A stretch of DNA of 64,000 nucleotides, taken from CAZRNB01 sp964601355 (lineage in GTDB: Bacteria > Planctomycetota > Phycisphaerae > Sedimentisphaerales > Anaerobacaceae). Location: contig CAZRNB010000004.1 in assembly GCA_964601355.1 (NCBI GenBank), positions 1-64,000 of the forward strand. Direction: 5' to 3'. Shown piece by piece: positions 7,467-16,479 of the stretch (position 1 is the first letter of the stretch; every line of letters begins with the position of its first letter). The notes under the pieces are model-generated. The model was not told the origin of the DNA, ran no database searches, and saw nothing but the letters and a program-made list of their open reading frames with translations. Position numbers and translations under genes: made by a program.

Positions 7467-9953
7467 TCAATCCTGCTCATTATCAACCGAGACGTAGCCC
7501 TGCTGGCCCTCGCTCACACTTGTGGTGAGCTTGCCTGCCCTGAGCGCAGTCGAAGGGTCGAATCCATAAGAAGGCTCCGAAGGATCAGCCTCGGCTGATG
7601 CCTTCTCGCTTTCCTCTTGCTCCATTGTCTCACGCAGCCGCTCGTACTCCTCCAGCGTCATCAGCACCTCGCGTGCCTGGCTTCCCTTATATTCGCCAAG
7701 TATCCCAGCCGCGGCCATCATCTCAATCATCCGCGATGCACGTGCATAGCCGACGTTGAGTCTGCGCTGAAGCAGTGACACGCTGCCGCGCTTCGTTTCC
7801 AAAACAATACGCACCGCGTCGTCAAAAAGCTCGTCCCTCGTCATCTCAGAGGTGTCGATTTTCTTCAGCTCGGTCAGCTCCGGATGGAACTGCGGCTCAG
7901 CAATATCCTTCAGATGCCTGACTATCCGCTTTACCTCAGCGTCATCGACAAAAGTGCCCTGAGCACGAATCAAATCGCTTGTTCCGGGCTTGAGGAACAG
8001 CATGTCGCCTTCGCCAAGCAGCGTCTCGGCGCCGTTCTGGTCAAGAACGATTCGGCTGTCTAATCTTGCCGCCACGCGGAAGCCTATCCTTGTCGGCATA
8101 TTCGACTTTATAAGGCCGGTGACAACCGTCGCCTGCGGCCGCTGCGTCGCCAAAATAATATGAATACCGATTGCCCGGCTCTTCTGAGCAAGACGGACTA
8201 TGTAAGCTTCTATCTCCTTCGGCGCCGTCATCATCAAATCAGCTAACTCATCAATTACTATCACAATATAGGCCAGCCTCTTTGGAATTTTCTCCTCTTC
8301 CTCGGTGCTGGTCGGTCCGAACCGCTGGAGGATTTCTTCCGGTCTGAGCCGATTATACTCACCTACGTTTTTAACCCTTGCCTCAGCCAGTAACGCATAG
8401 CGTTCGTCCATCTTCACCGTGGCCCATTCGAGAATCTGAACGGCCGTTTGAGTCTCTGTAACTATGGGACACATAAGATGTGGAATAGTATTAAAAGCAG
8501 TCATTTCGACCATTTTGGGATCAATCAAAATCAGCTTTACCTCATCCGGCCTCTTGGTAAGAAGAATGCCGGTAATGATGGTATTGATGCAGACACTTTT
8601 GCCTGAGCCGGTCGTGCCGGCAATAAGCAGGTGCGGCATTGTGGTCAGGTCCGACACAAGCGCCTCCCCCGCGGAATCCTTTCCAAGAAACAGTGGTATC
8701 TCCATACTAAGTGGCCGCTTGCCCGCCAGCTCCATAATGTTCTTCATGCGGACTTTTTCTTTCTCATTGTTCGGCACTTCAATGCCTATCGTATGCTTGC
8801 CCCGCAGAGGAGCCACGACGCGAACTGCACCTGCGCTTAGCGCACGGGCGATGTCGTTTGCCAGCGTGCTGATCTGGCTGACCTTAATGCCCGCTGCAAG
8901 CTCCAATTCGAACATAGTCACAACGGGACCAGCCTCCGCCTCGACCACGCGTGCGTTAATGTTAAACTCCGACAGCAGCCTTTCCAAAGCGGCTGCTTTT
9001 TCCTTGATGACCTTTTCCTGCACCGAGGCGAAACAATATTCCGGCTCTGCCAGCAGCTCCAGGGGCGGCAGGACATAATCCTCATAAATCGGCCTGCCGA
9101 AGGTGGTATTGGATGGGTCGTCCGCCTGCTTTTTTGCCGATATAGTTTTTGGCTGTCTTGCCGTTATGGTGTCAGGCTGGCTCTGTGTTTCAGCAGCAGA
9201 CGAACTTGCGGCAGCCTCCAAGGAAATTTGGGGATTGATGACAGACTGACCATCGCCAAAACCAGCGGCATTAGCTCCACCCAAAGCCAGTGACTTTTGT
9301 CTGGCGCTTAGCTTCTGCCATATCTCGCTTAAGGACTCCGTATGATGCTTCGCCACGGACCACGCCGGCACAATAAGGCCGATTATTTTTCTTCCCACAA
9401 AACTGGAACAGAGACACACCCAGACAAAAACGCTATCCGCCAAAAGGATAAAGCCCACGACCCAGGTCGCCGTGATTAAAATGAACGTGCCCAATGTGGC
9501 GAAATGGCCGTGCAAAAAAGTCGCGGTTCCTACGCCGAGCAGGCCGCCCGAACCTATTGGAAAATTAAAAAGCCGATAAGGCCAGAAACAGTAGAAGCTG
9601 CTCGATGCCGCCACAGTCAATAAACATAGTCCAATTACTCTTAATGCAAGTTGATTTGTAGGCCGAGCCAAAAGACGTGCAATAAAGAAAACCATCGTTG
9701 AAGCCAATATAATAAAGATGCCCGGCCCGAAGTTATACAGCAGGTGATATGCACAAAAAGCCCCAATTGAGCCGCACCAGTTGGCCGGCGGTTTATTGTG
9801 TGGATAAACGAACTTGCTCGGCCAATCGCCTACATCAAAACTAATACAACTGCAAAACAACAGCACTGAAAATCCGATGCCGATGAATATCAGGGCTTTT
9901 CCTTTAGCCCCTCGCTCCACCTGACTCTCACATATTTTTCCTTTTTTCCTCAT
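7467..9953 (-). CDS. ftsK: DNA translocase FtsK/SpoIIIE
   Basis: FtsK is a septal ATPase that pumps DNA and clears the chromosome terminus during division. The 828-residue product has several N-terminal membrane segments (about residues 20-190), a Ser/Gln-rich linker, and the motor with Walker A AGTTGSGKS (about 446-453) and Walker B VIVIDELADLMM. The C-terminal gamma winged helix (SLLQRRLNVGYARASRMIEMM) would bind KOPS-like sites. The tail near residues 798-808 (DPSTALRAG) is encoded by a dispersed CCTTCGACTGCGCTCAGGG repeat, so the extreme C-terminus is probably not ancestral. Confidence 0.96.
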   Translation of the reverse strand: MRKKGKICESQVERGAKGKALIFIGIGFSVLLFCSCISFDVGDWPSKFVYPHNKPPANWCGSIGAFCAYHLLYNFGPGIFIILASTMVFFIARLLARPTNQLALRVIGLCLLTVAASSSFYCFWPYRLFNFPIGSGGLLGVGTATFLHGHFATLGTFILITATWVVGFILLADSVFVWVCLCSSFVGRKIIGLIVPAWSVAKHHTESLSEIWQKLSARQKSLALGGANAAGFGDGQSVINPQISLEAAASSSAAETQSQPDTITARQPKTISAKKQADDPSNTTFGRPIYEDYVLPPLELLAEPEYCFASVQEKVIKEKAAALERLLSEFNINARVVEAEAGPVVTMFELELAAGIKVSQISTLANDIARALSAGAVRVVAPLRGKHTIGIEVPNNEKEKVRMKNIMELAGKRPLSMEIPLFLGKDSAGEALVSDLTTMPHLLIAGTTGSGKSVCINTIITGILLTKRPDEVKLILIDPKMVEMTAFNTIPHLMCPIVTETQTAVQILEWATVKMDERYALLAEARVKNVGEYNRLRPEEILQRFGPTSTEEEEKIPKRLAYIVIVIDELADLMMTAPKEIEAYIVRLAQKSRAIGIHIILATQRPQATVVTGLIKSNMPTRIGFRVAARLDSRIVLDQNGAETLLGEGDMLFLKPGTSDLIRAQGTFVDDAEVKRIVRHLKDIAEPQFHPELTELKKIDTSEMTRDELFDDAVRIVLETKRGSVSLLQRRLNVGYARASRMIEMMAAAGILGEYKGSQAREVLMTLEEYERLRETMEQEESEKASAEADPSEPSYGFDPSTALRAGKLTTSVSEGQQGYVSVDNEQD
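7505..7565. repeat. CCTTCGACTGCGCTCAGGG repeat inside ftsK
   Basis: The core at 7538-7556 matches 41278-41297 (TCCTGAGCGAAGTCGAAGGA) apart from a few bases. Its flanks form a partial hairpin (GCTCACACTTGTGGTGAGC). It is read in frame as the last part of FtsK. Confidence 0.75.
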
Positions 9954-10242
9954 ATTTCATTCACCATTAGAGCCTAAAACAGGGTGCAATCCCGACTTGT
10001 TCGGGATCAAGTCCTATAAAAACTTCATTCTAAATGCACTTACATTTTATGTCCCGAAACGGACTTAACTTATATCGGCAGAGCTTTATGATTTTCTATA
10101 GAATTGCCTCCTCTCTTCTTATTGAATGGTTTGCAAAGAAATTCTGTCGTCAAAAAGCTTGACTTTAGTTCCGATAATCGTATAATTTTCCCCGTCCAAT
10201 CATATAGTAAATAAACAAATATTTATTTGAAGGAGGAATAAA
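9954..10242. other. Divergent intergenic region
   Basis: This is the space between the divergently transcribed ftsK and the secreted-protein gene. It contains a plus-strand promoter at 10159-10186. No gene or strong repeat is seen in the rest. Confidence 0.5.
10159..10186 (+). promoter_or_regulatory. Sigma70-type promoter
   Basis: TTGACT (10159-10164), a 16-base spacer and TATAAT (10181-10186), about 50 bases ahead of the secreted-protein gene, which has an AAGGAGGA ribosome-binding site. Confidence 0.7.
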
Positions 10243-11187
10243 ATGTCAAATAAAAGCAAACAATCTAATTTATTGTGTCTCTATTTTACTACAAGAATTC
10301 AGCCTCAGTTACTCACTCCCAAGCGAGGTAGTAAATTAAAAATGCTGTTACTTGTATTGCTCTCTTTCTGCCTTTTTTCTTTACCGGCTCAAGCGATCAA
10401 TGTGTATGTTTTGTCCAGCGGCGACATTAATATCGACAACCACATCAAGACAACCTTGGAAGGCTTTGGCCACAACGTTCGTATTGGGGTTCAATACAAC
10501 CAATTGACAGGTTCTTCGCCTCTTGCTGGATATGATAGCGTCCTCTTCCTCCACAGTGCAAATTGTAACTCCTTGGACGTTATGCCATCGACAGGCCAGA
10601 CCGCTCTTCAGAACTTCATTAGTTACGGTGGAGGCCTTGTCACTGGAGAATGGATTGTGTATCATACTATTTCAGGAGGATGGCCAACAAGATTCGGTAT
10701 ACTTTCATCCGCACTACCAGCTAACCCTTCTTCGCAAGGGTCTAGTTACAACAGAAAATCGCCTATTACCTATGCTGCAGTCGAGCCAAATTCGGTACTT
10801 AATTCCAACGTTGATTCACCTTTTACCTTCCAAGCTGATCAAATCGTACTGGGCACAGAAACGCAGTTCGTGCCGAAGGCCGGAGCGCTTGTTTTCTACG
10901 ATAGCGACAATCTGGGAGTAGGTGTTGTTGGTTGGGACTATGGTGATGGTAGAGTGATTTCTTTTTCTACCGTTATTGGAATCAGCGAACTGAGTAATAG
11001 AAACTATCGTCAACTCTTAAGCAATGCACTTATATGGAGCGCACACCAAAAGCATGGTCCGATATGCACAAAACCCATACCTGGAGATATCAATAACGAC
11101 TGCAAGGTTGATTTTGCCGACTTTGCGATAATGATGTCCCACTGGCTTGAATGTAACCTTGAGCCACAAAGCGAATGTTGGAATTAG
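10243..11187 (+). CDS. Secreted protein with ThuA/GATase-like domain and dockerin-like tail
   Basis: A signal peptide with core MLLLVLLSFCLFSLPAQA ends near residue 50. The mature part begins INVYVLSSGD and has SVLFLHSANC and YGGGLVTGEW, resembling the flavodoxin-like fold of ThuA/class I amidotransferase-like secreted proteins, although no clear catalytic triad is visible. The C-terminus, about residues 279-305 (PGDINNDCKVDFADFAIMMS), is a single dockerin-like calcium motif of the kind common in Phycisphaerae exported proteins. Function unknown. It has its own promoter and is monocistronic. Confidence 0.75.
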   Translation: MSNKSKQSNLLCLYFTTRIQPQLLTPKRGSKLKMLLLVLLSFCLFSLPAQAINVYVLSSGDINIDNHIKTTLEGFGHNVRIGVQYNQLTGSSPLAGYDSVLFLHSANCNSLDVMPSTGQTALQNFISYGGGLVTGEWIVYHTISGGWPTRFGILSSALPANPSSQGSSYNRKSPITYAAVEPNSVLNSNVDSPFTFQADQIVLGTETQFVPKAGALVFYDSDNLGVGVVGWDYGDGRVISFSTVIGISELSNRNYRQLLSNALIWSAHQKHGPICTKPIPGDINNDCKVDFADFAIMMSHWLECNLEPQSECWN

Positions 11188-11211
11188 GGTCTAAATTACC
11201 CTCTAACGAAT

Positions 11212-12459
11212 TTAACCCATAAAGACTGGTCTTATGTGCCGGTCGTAGATATTTTCTGTCACGTTCGGGGCGATTATGTCCTCGTATTTTGCAAGTGCAT
11301 TGAGGTATCGCTTGCCCATCTCGGCGGGAATCTTATAGGCAACGTGAATCAACTGGCGAAAATTGGGATTGTAATCCTTACATGACTGGTTGTGCCGCAA
11401 AACCGAGGCAAATTTTTGCCCACTCCATTTACCAACTTCATCAGCCAATGGCAGCTGGGCCCGGTCTATATCAATAACCGTGGCATAAGGCTGACAAAGC
11501 TCATCAATCCGTGATAGTGACTTTGCATAAATCTCCTTTGCAATTGATAGTCCATCCCCGCCGGCCATTGCAAGCCCGATAAGCTCCTCCAGCCAGGTGG
11601 TGCCGGCAGTTTTAAGGTGCAATCCAGCATTAAATTTTTTAAGAGCTTTGTTAATCGGCTGATAAATCGAAAACTTGTCGCTGCCGGAGTGCACGCTTAG
11701 CTTTAAATCCTTCGGCAGGCCGAACTCTTTGACCGCAAAAGCTACAACCGCCAAATCCTCTTCAAACTCTTTTGCAAACTTTGCGACGTCGCCAACGTAA
11801 TCGACGCCTTTATTGAATCGGCCGGTAAATTTCGGGGCAATTGTCGCAGCCGGTATGCCCTCGTCCGCTATGCAAGCGAGGATAAAAAGCATTTCGACCG
11901 GCGTCTGAGGCTTATCTGTTTCATCCATAGAAACCTCGGTGAGGAAATTGCCCGCTCCCTTTGCCGCCTCAATATGACGATAAATTTCACCAGCCTGTCT
12001 GACTGCATACAAACACTTTGCTGCTATTGCTATCGCCTGCTTTTTGTCAACTTTAAGAGGCTTATCAATGCCGGTAATCTTAAGTGAACCAATATAATCA
12101 CTGTGCTTTCCGACAAAGCGTTCTATGTCACCTTCTTCTGCGGGTTTACCGATAAAATCGGCAACATCAAGTGTAAAGAAGTCACATGAGTCGATAAATA
12201 AATCAACATTCTTTAATCCGATGTGATCCGCATCAACGAAATAAGACCCATCCCATCCGCAGCTCTGCACAGCCTCATCGGCCTCTTTACGCGTATCCGC
12301 CGGCTTTGTACCAACAATGGTGTGCTCTCTGTTTGATTTGTTCCAGACCGGCGTAATCTCAAGGCCAAGTTGCTTTGCCTTAATAATTGCAGCCAATTGC
12401 GCTTTACCCTGCCTTGCGAACCTGTCACCAATTCCAATCGAAAACTTGCTGAGCTTCAT
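11212..12459 (-). CDS. uxaE: Tagaturonate epimerase family protein (UxaE-like)
   Basis: The 415-residue soluble protein resembles the UxaE family, metal-dependent epimerases linking tagaturonate and fructuronate in galacturonate breakdown. Supporting segments are SIGIGDRFARQGKAQL at the start, FLTEVSMDET, KLSVHSGSDKFSIY and LHLKTAGTTWLEEL; the Asp, Glu and His residues in these would suit a metal site. No other hexuronate genes adjoin it, so the substrate is inferred from family only. It is followed on the same strand by nothing obvious; its stop faces the end of the dockerin-tailed gene. Confidence 0.7.
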   Translation of the reverse strand: MKLSKFSIGIGDRFARQGKAQLAAIIKAKQLGLEITPVWNKSNREHTIVGTKPADTRKEADEAVQSCGWDGSYFVDADHIGLKNVDLFIDSCDFFTLDVADFIGKPAEEGDIERFVGKHSDYIGSLKITGIDKPLKVDKKQAIAIAAKCLYAVRQAGEIYRHIEAAKGAGNFLTEVSMDETDKPQTPVEMLFILACIADEGIPAATIAPKFTGRFNKGVDYVGDVAKFAKEFEEDLAVVAFAVKEFGLPKDLKLSVHSGSDKFSIYQPINKALKKFNAGLHLKTAGTTWLEELIGLAMAGGDGLSIAKEIYAKSLSRIDELCQPYATVIDIDRAQLPLADEVGKWSGQKFASVLRHNQSCKDYNPNFRQLIHVAYKIPAEMGKRYLNALAKYEDIIAPNVTENIYDRHIRPVFMG

Positions 12460-12511
12460 ATCTTATCCCCTTGAAGACAAATATCAACAAATCAAAGGTA
12501 TCGGCAATAGG

Positions 12512-12983
12512 TCAGTTTGAATCTTTTTGATTCTCTATTAGCCCAACAATATCATCTATATCCCAAAGACTATTGCTCATTCCTATTTTCATCGCAGGCG
12601 TCATTCTCAATGTTTGATGAATCCGGCAAAGGTTATAGTGCATAAAATGTAAAGCAATGGCCCAATGTAGGTTTTCAACCTTCTTGCCAAATCCATTCGT
12701 AAGTCGCGTAAACCTTCTCATTTGCATACGCATAGTTAGATTTTGACGCATCATATAAGATGAAGATATATATCTTGTATCAGGATTGATATTGATTACT
12801 TACAAGTGACAACCGATTATTTGACTTGGGCTGTAACGTTGCTCGGCTTCCTCTTTGTCCTGTCCATATATCTTAATTGGCCTCCCCCGTTATCAGGACA
12901 GTGGCCCGAATGGAATTGCCCTCAACTAAGACCCGCAAAACCTGTATCTGCCTTTCTTTGGTCAGCATATTTTTACTGGCCAT
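12512..12983 (-). pseudogene. Decayed IS1-type transposase
   Basis: On the minus strand the N-terminus reads MLTKERQIQVLRVLVEGNSI, typical of IS1-like transposases. It then hits a stop after TGEAN. The frame resumes at IYGQDKEEAEQRYSPSQIIG, meets another stop, and continues NPDTRYISSSYMMRQNLTMR to LRMTPAMKIGMS, the usual C-terminal part. The middle of the protein is deleted. No terminal inverted repeats were recognised. It is a fossil, not an active element. Confidence 0.8.
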
Positions 12984-13010
12984 TATGCTTGAGCGGTCAA
13001 GTAATGTCAA
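12982..13010 (-). promoter_or_regulatory. Promoter of the decayed transposase
   Basis: On the minus strand TTGACA (13005-13010), a 17-base spacer and CATAAT (12982-12987) are intact even though the gene is broken. The -10 abuts the first possible ATG, so translation more likely began at the second Met (12968). Confidence 0.5.
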
Positions 13011-13040
13011 GTAAAAATAAAATAATTTTTGGTATATGAA

Positions 13041-13919
13041 TTATTTAGCCTTAAAAGTAATTTTCTCAATGCTGTCTTTGATGGTTTTTACTTTTGTCTC
13101 GATCGAACTCTTCTTGAATGCACCATTATTTATTGTTGGCTTTTCATCCAACAGATAGATTATTTGCGCATCTTTTCCCACATAATTATCAATATCTTCA
13201 CCAATCCAATGAATACAAAACGCCACACGGTCAACAATTTCTTGGCAACTTAGAGAAATCGTTCCCGTTCTATTATCTCTGGGAAATAAATATTTACCTA
13301 TTGTTCTTGCATATGGACTTCCATGGCCAACAAAGGTGTTATATTTAATTTTCTGGCCAAATCCAGGATACCCTATTTCATATAAAACAGCTTTGCCACT
13401 ATTAAGGTTTGATAGTCCACCTAAAATAAAATGAAGTGATGGTTCTTGAAGTTTGGGGGCATATCTTTCTTCCGTTGTTTCAACAAGATTTTCTGCAATT
13501 ATTTTTATTGAAAGTAATGAATTGATTTTTCCTTCCTTTATGTTCTCTTTTAAGGTTTTTTCAAATATCTCAACGAAATCTTCTATAACGCCCACAGCTC
13601 CAGCGCTCGCAAAAATAATAGGTGATTTGTCGGCAATTGAGAATTGTTTTACTTTTTGTTCATAATCGGTTTCGCCACCCCTTATTACTTTCGTATCAGC
13701 AGCAAGAACTATTCCATCCTTGCCACGAACCCCAACAAGTAACGTATATTTTCCCAGAATTTCTTCCGTAATAGCTTTCCTCCGCCGCCATTTTATATAT
13801 TTTTCTACGTTTATCTTGTTAAGTTCTTTTAATAATAGTATTTCTTCTGGTAACTTTATTTCCATCTCTGGAAATGTTTTCTGGGTTTCTTTTTTTATTT
13901 TCTCTTGTTTTCTATGCAT
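13041..13919 (-). CDS. Proteasome beta-subunit-like Ntn hydrolase
   Basis: Aligning TLLVG at residue 59 with the TTTVG of proteasome beta subunits makes Thr59 the candidate Thr1. Asp75 and Lys91 then fall exactly at positions 17 and 33 (GIVLAAD, EQKVK), the catalytic set. HGS (199-201) matches the SGS loop. The usual Ser169 is Val247. The first 58 residues would be a cleaved propeptide. No alpha subunit, ATPase or ubiquitin-like gene is nearby, so its assembly and substrates are unknown. A small basic-protein gene lies 43 bases upstream on the same strand. Confidence 0.75.
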   Translation of the reverse strand: MHRKQEKIKKETQKTFPEMEIKLPEEILLLKELNKINVEKYIKWRRRKAITEEILGKYTLLVGVRGKDGIVLAADTKVIRGGETDYEQKVKQFSIADKSPIIFASAGAVGVIEDFVEIFEKTLKENIKEGKINSLLSIKIIAENLVETTEERYAPKLQEPSLHFILGGLSNLNSGKAVLYEIGYPGFGQKIKYNTFVGHGSPYARTIGKYLFPRDNRTGTISLSCQEIVDRVAFCIHWIGEDIDNYVGKDAQIIYLLDEKPTINNGAFKKSSIETKVKTIKDSIEKITFKAK

Positions 13920-13962
13920 TTTTCATCCTTTGCCATCGTAGGCGCAGACATAATTGATATCT

Positions 13963-14220
13963 TTAACTATTTTTAAGTTCATGACCTTGCCATCTAGCTC
14001 TGGCGGCCTGACAGGCAATTTTTCGCCTTTGTTCCACCGATAACTTGATTGCTCTTGCCTTACCACCCTTTAATCCACCAAGCCGCCCTAATATCACAGC
14101 AGCAGGATTTTTACCTTCTTTAGTAGCCTTGTCAAGCAATTCTTCGGCTGTTGCTTTATCTACGACAAATTTAAACAGAAAGTTTAAGTCTAATTTTGAT
14201 TTCCTTGACCGCTCAGGCAT
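13963..14220 (-). CDS. Small basic protein with LGGLKGGKARA...RW motif
   Basis: With the start at 14220 the product is 85 residues (MPERSRKSKLDLNF). The C-terminal half, NPAAVILGRLGGLKGGKARA followed by KLS-EQRRKIA-QAARARW, is a widespread uncharacterised motif in small bacterial proteins; it resembles basic nucleic-acid-binding tails. It precedes the proteasome-like gene with a 43-base gap, so the two may be cotranscribed. Whether it is a partner or a substrate of that hydrolase is speculation. Confidence 0.75.
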   Translation of the reverse strand: MPERSRKSKLDLNFLFKFVVDKATAEELLDKATKEGKNPAAVILGRLGGLKGGKARAIKLSVEQRRKIACQAARARWQGHELKNS

Positions 14221-14291
14221 AGAAGTATTGTATATCGGCAAAAATCCAATGTCAACATTAATTTTTAAGCACCCGTCTTTGCTTGTCAAAC

Positions 14292-15467
14292 TTAACCACT
14301 ACCAAGGTATCGTTTCAGCCACGCGATTGTTTCCTTCCACATTTCCGGCGTATATTCGTGGCCGACTCCGGGATAAATCAAGCCGCGAAAGCACTCCGGT
14401 TTTCCGTACAGCCTGCAAAGATGCTCCTGGAATGCGTAGATGATGTTGACCCCATCAATCGGCGTTCCGCGGTCCTGCTCGCCCGTGAACGCCAGGAGCG
14501 GCCGAGGGGCGATTAGTCCCACAACGCTCTCGGCATCGATTTTCTCCGCGAGCATGTTCGGCACGTAAAGATAAAAACTGTGTGACCCCATCGAGCCATG
14601 AGCGATTAGATTCTGATAACGGGTCAGACAAACCACGCTTATGGCTGCCTTGATTCGCTCATCCATTGCCGCCGCCCACTAGCTTCGTGTCGCGCCCATG
14701 CTCATGCCCATAGTCCCGATGCGATTTGGGTCAACCTCAGGTCGTGACAAAAGATAATTCAACGCAAGCAGGTCGTCTCTGACTATCATCCCCCATAAGG
14801 TCTTTCCTTCCCACAGAAAGGCCTTAAATAAAGACCATTCCGTCTGCCTGCCCTCTTCCTTCTCGCCGGCCGGCCCCTGGAATCGACGCTGCCCAAAGGC
14901 ATAAGCGTCAATACACTGGACGATGTAGCCTTCTTTAACCAACGCCTCGCCGGTTATGAAATCGAGCTTGTCAAAGGCTTTGGCGATAACTTCTCCCTTG
15001 CCCTGATTATACTTGCCTCCGTGGTAGTGGTTATACAGAATTGCCGGGCCCGGCCTGGTATGCCCGGCGGGAATCAAAATATATCCATACACCGTGTCGC
15101 CGACACCGTTGTCGAACGTGAAGTGCTCCAGCGAGTAACCATCGCGTGACTCGCTTTTATCAATCCGTGCCTTCGGCGTAAATAACGGCGGCATATCGCC
15201 GAGCAGCCGCCACAGCTTCTTGCGCAGCTCGGCTTTTTGAGCATCCCATTGCTGTGCCGACTGCGGAAGCGGCGTCTGAAAGGATTGAAAGCCACCTTTT
15301 AAAATCACCGGCTCGGCACCACTCAAATGTCCGCACGGCAATATAAATTGTACGAAAAATCCGCATAATAAGAACAGTCCAAGTCCCAGCAAACGCAGTT
15401 GTTTATTGATACTTGTCTGACTCCCATTAGGGATCCTGTGGAGACAGTCAAGATTCATTTTTAACAT
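14292..15467 (-). pseudogene. Secreted alpha/beta hydrolase (acetyl-xylan-esterase-like), interrupted by one TAG
   Basis: A signal peptide (LRLLGLGLFLLCGFFVQF) leads into an abhydrolase domain: YGYILIPAG, YNHYHGG, the nucleophile elbow GMSMG, then TGEQD (acid) and GVGHEYTPEMW (His). Frame and order are intact across both halves, but codon 263 (14679-14681) is TAG where relatives have Trp (GATRS-stop-WAAAMDER). One G-to-A change explains it. Downstream residues are well conserved, so this is a recent nonsense mutation, a sequencing error, or, less likely, readthrough. Confidence 0.85.
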
Positions 15468-15532
15468 TGCCTTTCTCCTGTAAAGTCAATATACACTTCT
15501 TAATAAATACATGCATTGCAATCAACCTATTA

Positions 15533-15591
15533 TTAAGCCCCCGGTTTTATGGGCTTGGCCATCCCTAACGGGACCGGGGGTTTAAACCTCA
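15533..15591. repeat. CCCCCGGT palindrome supplying the rsmA end
   Basis: TTAAGCCCCCGGTTTTATGG and its partner ACCGGGGGTTTAA enclose CATCCCTAACGGGA. On the minus strand rsmA reads through the whole element and stops at its far TTA/TAA. Confidence 0.7.
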
Positions 15592-16477
15592 AGTCAGAAA
15601 TGATCTCAAAGCATTGATTTGTTATGGCAACATAATCCTGCGGCGAAAGCTGTTCGGGACGTTGTGTGGAGTCGATGGAACAGCTTTCAAAGATTTCAGG
15701 CCAGCTAATCTCTGCAAGTCTGCCGCCGGCGGATTTTGTGCAGGACTTTATCATCTTACGGCGATGACCCATAAAAAGTTTTACAATTTCGCCGAATAGT
15801 GACATGTCCTTAATCCTGCTGATCTTTTCTTTTTGGCGGAGGAAGCTGACCATCGCTGAGTCAACCCGTGGGGCAGGCCAAAAGGTTGTCGGCTTCAGAA
15901 CTCTGATAGTTTTTACTTCGCCGGTCGCGTTGAGTAATATGCTTAAGATGCCGTAATCACTGCTGCCAGGCTCAGCAATCATCCGGTCGGCGACCTCCTT
16001 TTGAACCGTGACGTACATAGCATCTGCTATCGGCAGCCCCTTAACCAAATTCAGCATCACAGGCGAAGCGACGTTATACGGCAGATTAGCCACCAATAAG
16101 ATTTTGCCTTTGTGTTTTTTTCCTGCCTCATCAATTGCCTTTACAACGATTCGGTTTATGGCGTTTTTGTTTTCGAGAACATCGTCATTGATAATCATAA
16201 CATGGCTTTTTTTCGCCAGTTGTTTTTTAGCTATTTCAGCCAGCTTCTGATCGTATTCAACTGCAATACAACAGCCCGTTTTTTCGGCGATTGCTTCGGT
16301 CAGCGAGCCGGTTGCGCAGCCGACCTCCAGCACAACATCATCTTTATTGATATTTGCGGTTTCTATAAGAATCCGCATCAGGTTAAGGTCGATAAGGAAG
16401 TGCTGACCGAGCCGTTTATTAGGCCGGATACCTTCCTCCGCGAGCAACTCCTGGATTTGTCGTTTCGTCTGCATCAA
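15533..16477 (-). CDS. rsmA: 16S rRNA dimethyladenosine transferase (RsmA/KsgA)
   Basis: RsmA dimethylates two adjacent adenines near the 3' end of 16S rRNA, a late 30S maturation step. Motifs are KRLGQHFLID, the SAM site VLEVGCATGSLTEA, and LVANLPYNVASP, with the NLPY catalytic motif. Length is 314. The last ~19 residues (FKPPVPLGMAKPIKPGA) are encoded by a GGCTAA-type palindrome containing the stop, so the native C-terminus has been replaced or extended. It lies downstream of pdxA and a four-helix-bundle gene. Confidence 0.94.
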   Translation of the reverse strand: MMQTKRQIQELLAEEGIRPNKRLGQHFLIDLNLMRILIETANINKDDVVLEVGCATGSLTEAIAEKTGCCIAVEYDQKLAEIAKKQLAKKSHVMIINDDVLENKNAINRIVVKAIDEAGKKHKGKILLVANLPYNVASPVMLNLVKGLPIADAMYVTVQKEVADRMIAEPGSSDYGILSILLNATGEVKTIRVLKPTTFWPAPRVDSAMVSFLRQKEKISRIKDMSLFGEIVKLFMGHRRKMIKSCTKSAGGRLAEISWPEIFESCSIDSTQRPEQLSPQDYVAITNQCFEIISDLRFKPPVPLGMAKPIKPGA

Positions 16478-16479
16478 AA

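Noticed and set aside
14679..14681. Pyrrolysine or other recoding at TAG
   Set aside because: No recoding genes or downstream element seen; a Trp-to-stop mutation is simpler.
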